Assembly (NCBI GenBank): GCA_037176885.1
Contig: JAWWNJ010000034.1
Location: 186,001-250,000, forward strand
DNA: 64,000 bases
Reading direction: 5' to 3'
DNA from: Favolaschia claudopus
Taxonomy: Eukaryota; Basidiomycota; Agaricomycetes; Agaricales; Mycenaceae
The translations under genes were made by a program, and so were the position numbers. Under the pieces are notes generated by a model. It saw only the letters and a program-made list of their open reading frames with translations. It did not search any database and was not told the DNA's origin. Shown here piece by piece: positions 9,745 to 19,959 of the stretch. Within the stretch, counting starts at the first letter, position 1. The number at the start of each line of letters is the position of its first letter.

Positions 9745-10758
9745 TATGGCGGTCCAAATGCACTTTTAATATTGCGCTGGTTTTTTCGCCGAAAATCCGA
9801 TTTCGCGCACCTTTTCTGCTCAAAAGTCGGATTTGCGCACCTTTTGAGTCCGAAAGTCCGAGGCAAAAAACCAGCGCGGAATTGGGTGTTTTCGCGCTGG
9901 TTTTGTTGGCAAGATCGCGCACCTTTTTCAGCGCACCTTTTTTTTTGACTTAATTTTTTTATCTTCTCAAATGAGACCTATCTATGTGTCAGATATGCCG
10001 GGTCCCTCATTTGCCGTATACAAGCAGGAGAAGCGCAAGAAATTGTCTGAAAACATCCAGCCGAGTGACGGCTTGATGTGCCAGCAGATTCCATCATCAC
10101 TTAGTCCGGCTAGCTCCGGCTTGCGATGTCCAGCGATGAGTTGACAGTTTATTTCAACCACGAAACCAAACTCAGAGCTACATAGACTTCATTGATGACC
10201 GCAAATTTCGTGGGAGCCAGCTGAATTCTTGTTGAACATAGGTGGGACTGGGAAGCCTTGCAACGAACCAGGTCTGGGGTATATCAGATGCAAATGTTAA
10301 AGCAATGGGGACAGTCCTCACTGTCAGTTTGAGATGTGAGGCAGCTTCCAGTGAGACCAATTCTATATTCTTTAACAGCTTCATCAGAATCTGTGGACCC
10401 AGTTCCGGTGGATTTTGGCAAGTTGAAATGTGCCATCAGGTCTGCCTCTGGATGCCGATGCCGGCACTCGGCTCGCCATTTTCGAACACTTTCTTGCGCT
10501 TCTCCTGCTTGTATACGGCAAACGAGGGACCCGGCATATCTCACACATAGATAGGTCTCTTTCAAGAAGAAAGAAATTCAAGTCAAAAAAAAGGTGCGCT
10601 GAGAATGTGCGCTGAAAAAGTTGCGCGAGATTGCAAACAAAACCAGCGCAAAAACACGCGATTCCGCGCTGGTTTTTCTCCTCGGACTTTCGGCTGCAAA
10701 AGGTGCGCGAAACTCGAAAAAACCAGCGCATTATTAAATGTGCATTTGGACCGCCATA
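9745..10758. mobile_element. 1,014-bp foldback MITE with about 300-bp inverted arms
   Basis: The left arm begins TATGGCGGTCCAAATGCAC. The reverse complement of the right end begins with the same 19 bases. The two arms stay alignable for roughly 300 bp (9745 to about 10050 against 10758 to about 10480). They share the gcgctggttttttcg block, the gagacctatctatgtgt block and the gccgtatacaagcaggagaa block. The unique centre is about 420 bp with no domain-bearing ORF. A perfect 6-bp duplication flanks the element. It is non-autonomous, and the superfamily is not identifiable from its ends with confidence. Confidence 0.85.
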
Positions 10759-10764
10759 GAACGG
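10759..10764 (+). repeat. Right 6-bp target-site duplication (GAACGG) of MITE
   Basis: Same hexamer as at 9739-9744, directly after the right terminus ...GGACCGCCATA. Confidence 0.8.
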
Positions 10765-10855
10765 TGTGTACGGTGCACCCTCGGCAATGTTTACCAGTTG
10801 TACTCGAAAATTAGTAATGCTGTGGAGGAAACGGGGTTCAACTCCCCGCGTTCGA
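10759..10855 (+). ncRNA. tRNA-like module 10, split by the MITE
   Basis: The T-arm 10832-10848 is perfect (cgggg/ccccg, loop ttcaact) and the tail cgttcga is at 10849-10855. Its head now lies on the other side of the MITE: 9737-9743 reads tcgaacg, perfectly complementary to the tail. Without the insert and one duplicated GAACGG the module is about 99 nt and aligns with module 8 (cggtgcacc). T12 at 10882-10893 follows. Confidence 0.65.
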
Positions 10856-10881
10856 GATGGCTTGAGGGTCATTGATCATTG

Positions 10882-10893
10882 TTTTTTTTTTTT
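10882..10893 (+). terminator. T12 run after tRNA-like module 10
   Basis: Twelve T residues start 27 nt after the end of module 10, matching the spacing behind modules 2 and 3. A pol III terminator is the simplest reading. Confidence 0.45.
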
Positions 10894-11194
10894 CACCCCT
10901 CCTCTGTAGAGTCCCGCTGAACTACTTAATCTAACCTCTCCAGAGAAGATCACAATGTGCCATCAATAGTTTCTCGGCCTGTAGTTTCAACTTTGCGAAA
11001 TTTTAGTCCACCGGCGAAGCAGAAGCGAAAGCGCGAGAGGGTGCCATATGCTCTCCACAGCAGTCACCCAGCTAGCATCGACGAATGAGTTTCCTGCCCG
11101 CCTTCCGAGCAGCGAATCTGAGTCGACATCGTCTACAGTTCAAATTGAACTGTTCAGTCCAAGCGCGTTGATGATGGCATCATGGAAAGAGGCC

Positions 11195-11260
11195 GGCAGG
11201 TGTCAAGCACAGCCAAACAAAATTACGTCTTGCCTTCAACCTCCATCTCGTCCGACCACC
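11195..11260 (+). repeat. Dispersed repeat, copy 3 (partial)
   Basis: A gtcaagcacagccaaacaaaa block and a ttgccttcaacctccatctcg block match copies 1 and 2. The rest of 10894-11795 has no supported gene and forms the 5' flank of the F-box gene. Confidence 0.4.
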
Positions 11261-11795
11261 GTCCACAGCAAGCGCTCTCCTTAGTATTCTGTACTCCCTG
11301 TCTGCTCTCCCAACGTTGCACTGCATCGAAGATCCTACTACTAGTACTATGGTCGTCTATCCAAGTTCCAGGCGAATTTTGGTGGCACTCCTTCAAGTTG
11401 GCAATTCGGCGAGCCTGAGGTATAGGCAATACCGGACTGTTCTACTCGTGTCTTCCCTGAAACGGCTCACACGACATGCGGCATAGTATCCTAGTATCGA
11501 CAGCTGGGAATAAATGTAGCTTTCAGAGTCGCCTTTCCCGGTCCTTGGGCAAAAAGATCCAACTTGAATGAACACTCAGCGATTCGTTTGCTCTGAGGTG
11601 AGCGTGGCAGATAATCTTAGCTTGGTTCAACATTCTAGTGAGGGCTCCAAATATTCCGCCAAGCCAATCTCCACTGGTCTCCAGACATTCCGCTTCTGTG
11701 ATCTCACCCTCGGCTTTTTCGGCACGGTGGCACCCACATTCACAAACTGAGACGCCCACAACACGTGTCGGACACACCTCTTGACTCCTACTCTC

Positions 11796-13145
11796 ATGCC
11801 AGCACCCGGTCTTCCTCTTCCCGAGCTTTGGGAGCATATCATCGACTTTGTCGGTTTCCCAACATCCTGGAAGAATGTTGCGCTAGTCTGCCGCGCATTC
11901 GTTCCTGGTGCTCAGAGAAACTTGTTCCGCAAGATTGCCATTGAAGATGGCAGGATAACATACTATGAACGACGAGCCGTCGATTGCATCGATCGCAGTG
12001 CGATCACAGGGGCCGTTGTCGCTGGTCATCTCTCCGACCTGCTAACGACTTCTCCCCATCTTCTCAAGTACATCCATGAGCTCAAAATCGAGAGCGGACA
12101 CACGAAGTGTTATACCATTCTTTCTAGCATTCCGTGGTCTCATTTGCGGAGGGTTATAATCAAAAATGTGTCTTTCATCCCGAGTACAGCTAGGGCCAGC
12201 ATCGAAGCCTTGATGCGCACCCGGTCCCTCCGAGACCTGAAAATCATGGACACAGGTGGTTGGGGGGTAACACACGAAGAAAAGATGGAGCGCGTGCGGT
12301 GGATTGTGACGGCATGCTGCTCAGATTTGCAATCGCTAGTATTGTCGGGTTGCGGAAGACTCGACACTGATTCAGACCCATCGGCTGAGTCTGCGCAAGG
12401 ACTCGTTGACTTCGAAGCAAGTGACAACGTGAAGGATCGCCCCCGGTTGCGCGATCTGAGCCTGGTATACTCCAAAGAAGTGACGGCTCTACTCGCGCAC
12501 GCCTTCGACCTCACTGCACTGCGGGTGATCCGATGCGAGAGATCGTGGAGTTTTGACGTTCTCCCATTTTTGCAGAAATTCGGAAGCAGCGTCGAACACA
12601 TCATCCTCTCGGCAGCAGGTTGGTTAAAGTCAAACAAATCCTTACAACGCTAAAGCTAACTGTTTCATTTAGAGGACGAGATAGAGGATTTAGACCTAAT
12701 CAAAACCTTCCCCGCCCTGACTGTCATCACTTCAACCTCCCTTCCTCGTGCGCCTCGCGAACAGGAAAAGTATGATCCCTCGACAGGCGAATGGGGTGTG
12801 GAAACCATTCCCGACCGTCCAGCCATGTTCAACACCATGCTAAGGCGTCTTCCCAAAGACAATCGGATCTCCCGCATCGTGTTCTCCACCAACGCCACGT
12901 ATTTCGGATCATACTACAAACCACTGTTTCAAAAACATTTGGAGGAGTTTGAAGAGATCGCTCTTACGCACCTTCCCGCATTACAAAAAGTCGAAGTCGA
13001 AGCGGACCCATCGGACCGCATAGACAAACTCGTTCAGTTCTCATGGCCGTACGGGACAGTGGCTCCATGGGTGCAGAATGCGTTCCCTCGTTTGCACGAG
13101 AGAAATTTGCTTTCGATACACTTGGCGTATCGTAATGATGATTAG
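11796..13145 (+). CDS. F-box domain protein
   Basis: Two exons, 11796-12618 and 12673-13145. The 54-nt intron has GT at 12619, a gctaac branch site and an AG acceptor. The start is the ATG at 11796 (MPAPGLPLPELWEHIIDF); the open frame extends 15 nt upstream without an ATG. The N-terminus (residues about 5-50) has the F-box pattern LPxELWxxIIDF...WKNVALVCRAF, the SKP1-binding motif of SCF ubiquitin ligases. The remaining 380 residues are Leu-spaced and resemble the degenerate LRR-like tails of basidiomycete F-box proteins. Total about 431 aa. The substrate is unknown. It sits exactly where the tRNA-like modules change strand. The intron and frame are intact, so it is probably functional. Confidence 0.85.
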
Positions 13146-13309
13146 AGTAAGTATGTATATGCGGTTTGAATTTTGCATTTTCGTCGTCGAGAGGACGTAA
13201 GTATTATACAATCCTCGAGAATCGGGGCGGGAGAGGGCATTGAAGATTCGATTCGATGCGAGAAGCAAAACGGAATGCACAATATCTAGAGTAGAGAAGC
13301 AAAACAAGC

Positions 13310-13319
13310 AAAAAAAAAA
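13310..13319 (-). terminator. T10 run (minus strand) after tRNA-like module 11
   Basis: A10 on the plus strand, hence T10 on the minus strand, 20 nt beyond the 3' end of module 11. Confidence 0.45.
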
Positions 13320-13338
13320 TCTGCCAGCGCTGTGATAT

Positions 13339-13419
13339 TCGGAGGCGAGGAGTCGAACCTCAAATGGGACATAGTGCACGCGCCTGGTGGGATGCGAGCG
13401 CGTGTCGCATTATTTCCGA
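13339..13419 (-). ncRNA. tRNA-like module 11
   Basis: Minus strand, 81 nt. The head is tcggaaa (13419-13413), the T-arm gagg-ttcgact-cctc at 13361-13347, and the tail ends ctccga. The ends pair at 5 of 7 positions. The head context actcggaaataatgcgacac parallels module 3. The end of module 11 lies about 190 bp from the stop codon of the F-box gene, in the opposite orientation. Confidence 0.5.
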
Positions 13420-13617
13420 GTTGGTGATTGGTGTACTCTATAATCACAGGATGAGTGACAAGTCAATGTGCAGTGGAGGGGGAGAATTGCTTACAATCAG
13501 AGTGAACAGTAGTACTTTTTGTTATCGAAAGATTCGCCGACACAGAAAGTTCGAAGAAGCAGGAGAGAATATTCAGATGTCCAGAGAAAAGAAAAAGAGG
13601 GATTATCAGCAGGATAT

Positions 13618-13717
13618 GGGAACACGAGGAATCGAACCTCGAGAGCTCCCCTCGCAGGGTTGAAGGCTGAATCATAATACGCCAACGAATATTCGGCATT
13701 TCCACCACGCCGTCCGA
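13618..13717 (-). ncRNA. tRNA-like module 12
   Basis: Minus strand, 100 nt. The head is tcggacg (13717-13711) and the T-arm at 13641-13625 is perfect (cgagg/cctcg, loop ttcgatt). The tail is tgttccc. The ends pair at 5 of 7 positions counting G-T wobbles. A T5 run follows on the minus strand. Confidence 0.5.
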
Positions 13718-13775
13718 AATGTATCTCCAATATAATTTGCCTCCGAAATGGTGAGGCCGGTGAGGGATTGAGGGC

Positions 13776-13784
13776 AAAAAAAAA
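13776..13784 (-). terminator. T9 run (minus strand) after tRNA-like module 13
   Basis: A9 on the plus strand immediately follows, in minus-strand orientation, the tandem T-arms of module 13. Confidence 0.45.
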
Positions 13785-13786
13785 TT

Positions 13787-13866
13787 TGGGACAAGGATTT
13801 GAACCTGAGGCCTGAGGATTTGAACCTCTCCGAGTTCAAGGGCGGTGAGCACCGTGCAAGATGTTC
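13787..13866 (-). ncRNA. tRNA-like module 13 with two tandem T-arms
   Basis: Minus strand. The D-region gcacggtgctcacc resembles module 8. It is followed by two T-arm cores in direct succession: gagg-ttcaaat-cctc (13827-13814) and agg-ttcaaat-cct (13805-13793). A duplicated T-arm is not seen in the other modules. Confidence 0.45.
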
Positions 13867-14078
13867 AAGGCGTCCGTAGAGTATGTATGGATAGAGTCTG
13901 CTTCGCTTGGGAATGAGACAGCTGATTTACTTGAATTGCGAGGAGGAAGTCGTTTCAGAGATTAATCGTGAAACGAGATTGAGGCGGGCGGCGTGAGTAC
14001 CTTCCTTCCTGTAAGAGCAGATGTTACTTAGTAATATGGAATAAACGGTTTGAAAATATTGAAGCGTATCCATGAATT

Positions 14079-14179
14079 CCGAACGCGAGGAATTGAACCT
14101 CGCGCGCCCATTCCTATGTAAAACCATTCAGCGCAGACGTGGGTGCATACAAGTGAACATACGCAGGGGCCACCGTCGA
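14079..14179 (-). ncRNA. tRNA-like module 14
   Basis: Minus strand, 101 nt. The T-arm 14102-14086 is perfect (cgagg/cctcg, loop ttcaatt) and extended by a further cg pair. The tail is cgttcgg and a head-like tcgacgg lies at 14179-14173. The ends pair at 5 of 7 positions. A further decayed T-arm lies at about 14372-14392. Confidence 0.45.
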
Positions 14180-14632
14180 ATTCCATTTTCGCACCTCGAT
14201 GCCAACAACTCATCTGATGACATTGAATTGGAGAAGTCCCCAAGATTGAAGGACGGATTCGGTCAAGATATTTCATGCTTAGGTATGTGCTGGAAAGGTA
14301 TAATCACAATACGGAATAGCAGGAAAACAATTGAAGGACGAACAGAATAAAAGAGCTTCATTCGAATCCCGACGTGCGAAATTTAACCTCGAAATGTCTG
14401 ATTTCATTATAATTAGAAGTGAGCCTGAGTTGCGGAAAAGTGTAGTCAGCGAGGTATGTCTCAAATAGACAAACGCACCTTCTGACTGAATGCACTGGGA
14501 CGGCCAAGCTAAGTACTCTTTTCTTTTGGCTTGGTCTGGAAGTAAAGGGGACGTGATTCGGCTTGCAAATGTCGAACTGCTCAAGTGCGCAAAGTTCACG
14601 AAACTCAAGAAAAAGGCAAGACCAAAAGAAAC

Positions 14633-14724
14633 TTGGACGGAAGAAATCGAACCTCAAGTTCAAACTTGTCAAGTGCTGGGAAACCGATTCACTGGGAGAA
14701 TGATGCTGCCCAGGCAACGTCCGA
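14633..14724 (-). ncRNA. tRNA-like module 16
   Basis: Minus strand, 92 nt. The head tcggacg (14724-14718) pairs with the tail cgtccaa (14639-14633) at 6 of 7 positions. The T-arm agg-ttcgatt-tct is degenerate on its 3' side. This is the rightmost module I can find. Confidence 0.4.
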
Positions 14725-14789
14725 GTCGTTGGGCTTGGGTGTGCGCAAATTTTGCGGATTGTAAAGCAAATCATGATTCTCTGCGCTAA

Positions 14790-15376
14790 GTTACTGGCAC
14801 GCGGCACGCCGCGAGCGGCGAACGCAGCCGCTAAGCGCTAAGCCTTTGCTGGCTGCCAGGAACTAGTACGAAAACGCGCCAAGAGACCAGTATTAGGCGG
14901 CTGGTCGATACAGACTGGCCAGCGCGCCAGAGTCGATGGAAAAGGGAAAGGAAGGAATGCCGCAAGTGTGTTTGGTCCTGTTTAGACGACGGAACAGCCG
15001 GCACGATTGTTGATGATGGGATCAACGCGCGGCTGACTCGAACGACCACCACCCTCGCAGAGGCTCGCAGCAGACTCACTGGAAAGTGGGATGCTGACCC
15101 AACAAAGTAGACGCGACGGCGCTCCCGCTGCCTAGGTCAATCTTTGCTTTTATCCCCGTTCGTCTCAACTGAACCCGGCCGCGAACCGAATTCGATCTTC
15201 AGAACTTACTGTAAAAGGCTAAAGCTTCTGGTCAACGAAAAACGACGGATATCAAGTTTGCCATATTGCGGACAAATCTACCTTTCTACCTGAGAGTAAC
15301 AAGCAGCAGACGTCGCATTCACCTGATAGTCCTCTCCACCGCGAGTTCCGTTCCTCCTCCAATACAAATCAGCAAT
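14790..15376. other. Intergenic region
   Basis: GC-rich stretch between the last tRNA-like module and the 3' end of the SDR gene. No domain-bearing ORF, repeat or RNA gene seen. Confidence 0.4.
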
Positions 15377-16368
15377 TCACCACGGCACCTCTCCATCCTT
15401 GGTGATGAACACCCCGCTCTTACCCTCCGTCGCCAGCGCCGCTTCCACCATTATCTTACACCCGTCCCTCGGATCACCAGCCCCGGACTGAGTAGTGTCC
15501 TTGGTTAACGCTGTCGCGTTGAAGCCTATCAAGAATTATTACCATTTTGAAGAATGACAAACGTCAGCCCGACCTCGAAGAACGCACCAGGATCAATCGA
15601 AACGACTCTAACCCCACTCACCTTCCCCTCCTCCTCAATAGCCCACTGCAGTGTCATCGAATTCAACCCGCTCTTGCTCGTGTTGTACGCGGGGAAGACG
15701 GGGATGGGCGGGCGGTGGGTGAGGAGTGTGAGGGAGCCGCCTTGGGAGGAGATGTTCAGGATGGCGCCACCTTTGTTGAGGATGGGGCGGACGGCTTGTT
15801 TGAGGTCATGTGCGCCGAAGACGTTGACGGCGAAGGAGGTTGGAAGGGAGGGGGATCCGGAGACGGCGCTGGTTGAAATTTCAGTGAGTGGTATTGAGTC
15901 AATGTGGGATTCGTTTGAAGGAAAAGGAATGAAACAGAGATAGTCTAAGAGCGTACTTGTTCATGAGAACGTCGAGCCCAGTACGACCCTTCTCGTGCAG
16001 ATATTTCTTGATGAATTCGACCGCGTTCGATATCGAGGTGGGATCGGTGATGTCGAGCTGGACTGGGATGACGGTGGACGAGGGGTGGATGTCTGAGGCA
16101 AATCCGGCGATGGCAGTTTCGGCGTTTGAGAGGATGCGCGAGCCTTCCCAAGGGGATCGCGTTGAATGACAGGAATCACAGGATAGAATAAAATGCCAAT
16201 GCTACGCACCCATGAATATGAGCACGTCCTTAGTAGCGGCAAGCTGGTGAACGGTGTGCATCCCGAGGCCTTCGATCGAAACACGAATTCAGAGTAAATT
16301 CTCACTTCGAGAGACGTTGAAAACGGACCTTGGTTGGCACCTGAGATGAGGATACTGCGAACGGCCAT
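15377..16368 (-). CDS. Short-chain dehydrogenase/reductase (classical SDR)
   Basis: Five exons on the minus strand: 16368-16329, 16269-16210, 16143-15957, 15868-15588 and 15525-15377. They sum to 717 nt, or 238 aa, normal for a classical SDR. Rossmann-fold NAD(P)-binding motif near residue 10 (GANQGLG), the NNA motif near residue 95, an ILNISS strand near residue 133, the catalytic YxxxK as YNTSK near residue 155, and PGFNAT at the post-catalytic loop all appear in the usual order. The PGFNAT reading requires the GT donor inside CCTG|gtgcg. It likely reduces a carbonyl or oxidises an alcohol in the cytosol; the substrate is not predictable. All motifs and splice sites are intact. Confidence 0.88.
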
Positions 16369-16861
16369 TTTTTTCTTCCTATGTTTCAGTCGAACTTGGT
16401 AAGGCTCAGAGAAAGAATGGTGAGTGCGAGGAAAATATTAGCCTAAGGTGCTTATAAGCCTTTGTCCATATTGCAGTGACTGGGGTCCTCATCGGACGAC
16501 TGAGTGTGTCATTAAATAGTCCGTGTAGGTCCGTGTCATCTTGATTGTTCCAACTCACTTGGTAATTATAGGGCAAGCTAAGAGTCGATACTTCGCGGAC
16601 CAGCGTGAAATCGGTTGACTCACTGCTTCACGTTGAGATTCGGTTTGAGGGCCGCCTGAAGATGGTAAATCGCTTGCAGCCTTCGATGGACATCAGGATC
16701 ATCAATTCAATATTCCGTCTCCAGAGTTCCAATGCTCGTCTAATGATTGAATTATCAACAACAAGGTAGATGTTATATGTATAGATAAAAGAACGCCGTG
16801 TAAAAGAGTCCGTCCCAGGAAATATAAAATAAAAAACCCGACCCAACTACCTATGTACCAT
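16369..16861. other. Intergenic region between SDR and protease
   Basis: AT-richer sequence that serves as the SDR 5' flank and the protease 3' flank. No gene or repeat seen. Confidence 0.4.
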
Positions 16862-18861
16862 TCACCGATCAGAATACGGCTTATCCTGAGAGAAAGACGT
16901 CCGGAACAACGTCGTCGACGAGGAATCGTCCTTCGTCTTAGTAGGCATATAACTGTGTCCCCTCGGCTTCCCGCCCTTCCTCACCCAAGTCCATACCGCG
17001 ATAAATCCGAGCCCGAGCACTGCGACGAGGTTCGCTACGAGCAGTCCAAGGATCGCGGGGAGGTATCTTGCATACGAGGAGCCTGAGTCAGAGTCGGAAG
17101 AGGCGAGGTTGCCAGCGACGGCCTGGACTTTGTTGTTGCCTGCGGCAGCGCAGTTGGCGGTGTTGGCAGCAGCTTTGACGGAGGCGGGCGGGGTAACGGT
17201 GACGCCGTCGAAAATCTTGACAAGCTCGGCGGGGTCGACCTCGTGAGGATTGCTTCCGAGCTGGTTTTTGCGGACGTGGGCAAAGTCCTGCGTTGACTCC
17301 CATTCGTTCGTTTGAGCGAGGAATTGGATGAATGGGGAGGTTTGGTTATCACCGAAGTTGAATCTGTTTTTAGTGATTTGGTGAGTAGGGATCCAAACTC
17401 GGAACTTCAGTGAAAACTGACACCGTGTAAACGTTGCGAAGGAAGGAATCTCCGAACAAGGCGTCTTTCTTTGCAACGATAGTGCCGCCGTTGGTGACAG
17501 AGCCCACGCAGTAGGTGTACGTCGTGCCATCAGGTCCCTTTTGCGTACGGACTGCGGTCATGTCGAGGGGATGGACGGGATACGGCTGGCCGCTGCAACG
17601 AAAAGATTGGATCCAGTTGCGTGAAACAAATTTATCGAGACTCACTTGAAGTAGGCGCTCATGCTGATCGGCGTATTACAAGGCACGACCCAAACATCCC
17701 GATCCGCACTCCAATGTGAATTATGCAAGCTCGAATTCTTCGCCAACACAGCCCCAGGAATCTCCGAATAAATCTTCGCCCTAATCGCCGGCGGCACCAA
17801 GAAATTCGTCGTCCCCGTATCCAACCCCACGACAAGCTGATTCGCCGGCGTCGCCTCGTCGTTCTTCGTCCACGGAATCTTCACCCCATTAACAGTCACA
17901 CCATCAAACAGAACATGCCAGCTCTTCCCATTGGGCGGGAAAATATGGCGCTTGGCCATCCACTGCACGTTCGCGTAGCGCTCGTCGTATTCTTGGATGC
18001 TCAGGGAGGCAGCCGCGGTGTCTTTTGCGTCGCCGAGGCGGGAGAGGGAGATGGCGAAGAAGCGGCCTTTGGACGGGTTCATGTCGAAGATGTTGGAGAG
18101 GACGGATTGGCCCAGTTTGGCGCCGTCGAGGCCGGCGTCGGAGAGCGATTTGACGATCCCTGCGTTGGGGCTGTCGAACCCGAGCCCTACGAGACCGCAG
18201 ATGCCGCCACCCGCATTCATCCAAACCGACATTCTGAAAGTATCGTCGTTATTCATCATGCACTGGCAATCAAATAAAAATGGGATTCTTACCTGGGTAA
18301 CATTGATGAACGCTGAATGCGTGATGCGATGCGAATAAGAAAAAAATGTTGGCTGATGGATGAGAACTCGAGCACACACCTTGCTTGGGAATCTTATGCC
18401 GAGCAATTGTCATCTCCCCGAGCCCGATCGTTCCATTAATGAAAGTAGCTCCCTCCCCATATCTGAGAGTCTTTACGACACCTGTATCCTCAAACGGCCC
18501 GACTCCACCTCGAGGGTTCATCCATAGGTCGGTTGAACCGGTATCGAGAAGGACGTTGATAGCTGCAGAAATATTCTAACGTCAACTCCCCTGATAAGTA
18601 CCCGGTCGAAGGACACTCACATTTATCTCCCATCTTCAGCGCCGTGGTGTACTATGGAAAAGATAAGAAAACAGCATCAGAGAGGAAACAACGCAGAAGG
18701 AAACGGAAGCAACTCACCCGATTATTGCTGAAGTTCACGATATCCTCAGCGAACTTGTTATCCCCAGGCATAGTAGGCTGTTGATCGCGCCCATTCGCTT
18801 CCACGAGTGCGAAAAATAGAGAAAGGAGAGCTGTGCGACGAGCAGGAGGCGAGAAAATCAT
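16862..18861 (-). CDS. A1-family (pepsin-like) aspartic protease with C-terminal membrane anchor
   Basis: Starts at ATG 18861 with a hydrophobic signal-like stretch (TALLSLFFALVEA) and stops at 16862. The first catalytic motif is LLDTGSTDLW (plus-strand 18530-18558). The flap/beta-strand region follows, and the second motif is GLDTGTTNFLVPP near 17810. C-terminal to the catalytic domain come a Ser-rich stretch and one transmembrane helix (LPAILGLLVANLVAVLGLGF), then a short basic cytoplasmic tail, so a secreted but membrane-tethered protease is likely. At least six short introns. Around 18235-18300 I could not find a splice combination that keeps frame between the AFINVTQ micro-exon and the MSVWMNAGGG exon. 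Either a micro-exon is missed or there is a 1-nt frameshift. Confidence 0.85.
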
Positions 18862-19959
18862 CGTAAGAAAAGAAGCAGGAAAGAAAGAAAGGAAAAGAAT
18901 AAAAAAGTAAGGAATTGGCCGTCTGGCCGGTGACTTTATATTACTGTACCAAGACATAATCTAGCCGACGCCAAGCGGCCGCCAGAGTTTCAGAATGAAG
19001 CGCGCTGGTCGTAGCCGAGCGATGGGATGTGCGATTGCGGTGCCTGCCGGAACACAGCGACGTGAAAATCCGTGAGCGTTATACGCCGCCACGGGCCTCA
19101 ATACGCGTCGCAAAACGAAGGAAATGAAGCGTTTGTATTGTCTTGGCATCGAAAAACCTATGTGAGGGATACTAGGAATTGATGTCTGCCGGTAAACGGT
19201 TTTTGCCATGAAAGAAGACTTTGCAAAGCTTCACCGACAAGCTTCATCTGACCAGGCTAGGGATACGATTTGCAGGCGAACTGAACGGTGATTGAGACTG
19301 TAACCGAATAATTCAAGTAAAGATTGGACGAGGGTGAATTTCATGAAAAGCGGTTCACAGACTCACCGGCGCCACGAATCTGGAATTTCGAGATGGAATC
19401 CAATCCGCCTCGACTTGACGACAAAGAGGGCAGAGCAGCGGGAGTTGCATCATTCTTGAAAAGTACGGGGAAAGATTCTACTTTCGTGTCTGCGCTCACA
19501 CTGTAACACAGGAATTTACGGAGGCAGTGGACGAAAGAGAAAGGCGACATACTGATGGATTGATTCTAGATTTGATCGATGCAAGCAGTTACGGCACGGC
19601 GCATCTGATGGCGCATCATTGTGGCGAATTCACTGCCTAATTGTGCTACAGACAAGTTTCGGGGCAACCCTATCGCTGAAAATACTCCAACTTGAAATTA
19701 GTTTGATGATTCAACTTCCCTTTCACTTTCTATGCTTCTACTGGTTCGCTGGAACAACGCTATGTACAGTACTAAAAATGCTACATACAGAAACAAAAAC
19801 TTTGAACGAGTGTGCGAGTTAAGTACAATCCCCCATATGAAAGCAAGAAAATTAGCTGTGGTAAAATAAGTATCGTGTCTATCGATTGAAAGTCGTGATA
19901 TAGGACCGAATCCCATTGCATGAATTCCGCGTGCCGCGCAGTACACAAATCAAGAGCCT
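18862..19959. other. Intergenic region
   Basis: Promoter side of the protease and 3' flank of the next gene. Small open frames on both strands show no domain. No repeat recognised. Confidence 0.4.

Noticed and set aside
11781..11795. Start of the F-box gene at 11781
   Set aside because: The codon there is TTG. The first ATG in frame is 11796 and directly precedes the F-box.
1251..14724. Calling the modules functional tRNA genes with anticodons
   Set aside because: The A box is poor, bodies are too long and no 5-7-5 anticodon arm can be placed reliably. I report them as tRNA-like only.
17723..18277. 184-codon plus-strand open frame
   Set aside because: Antisense to the aspartic protease coding exons, with no domain.
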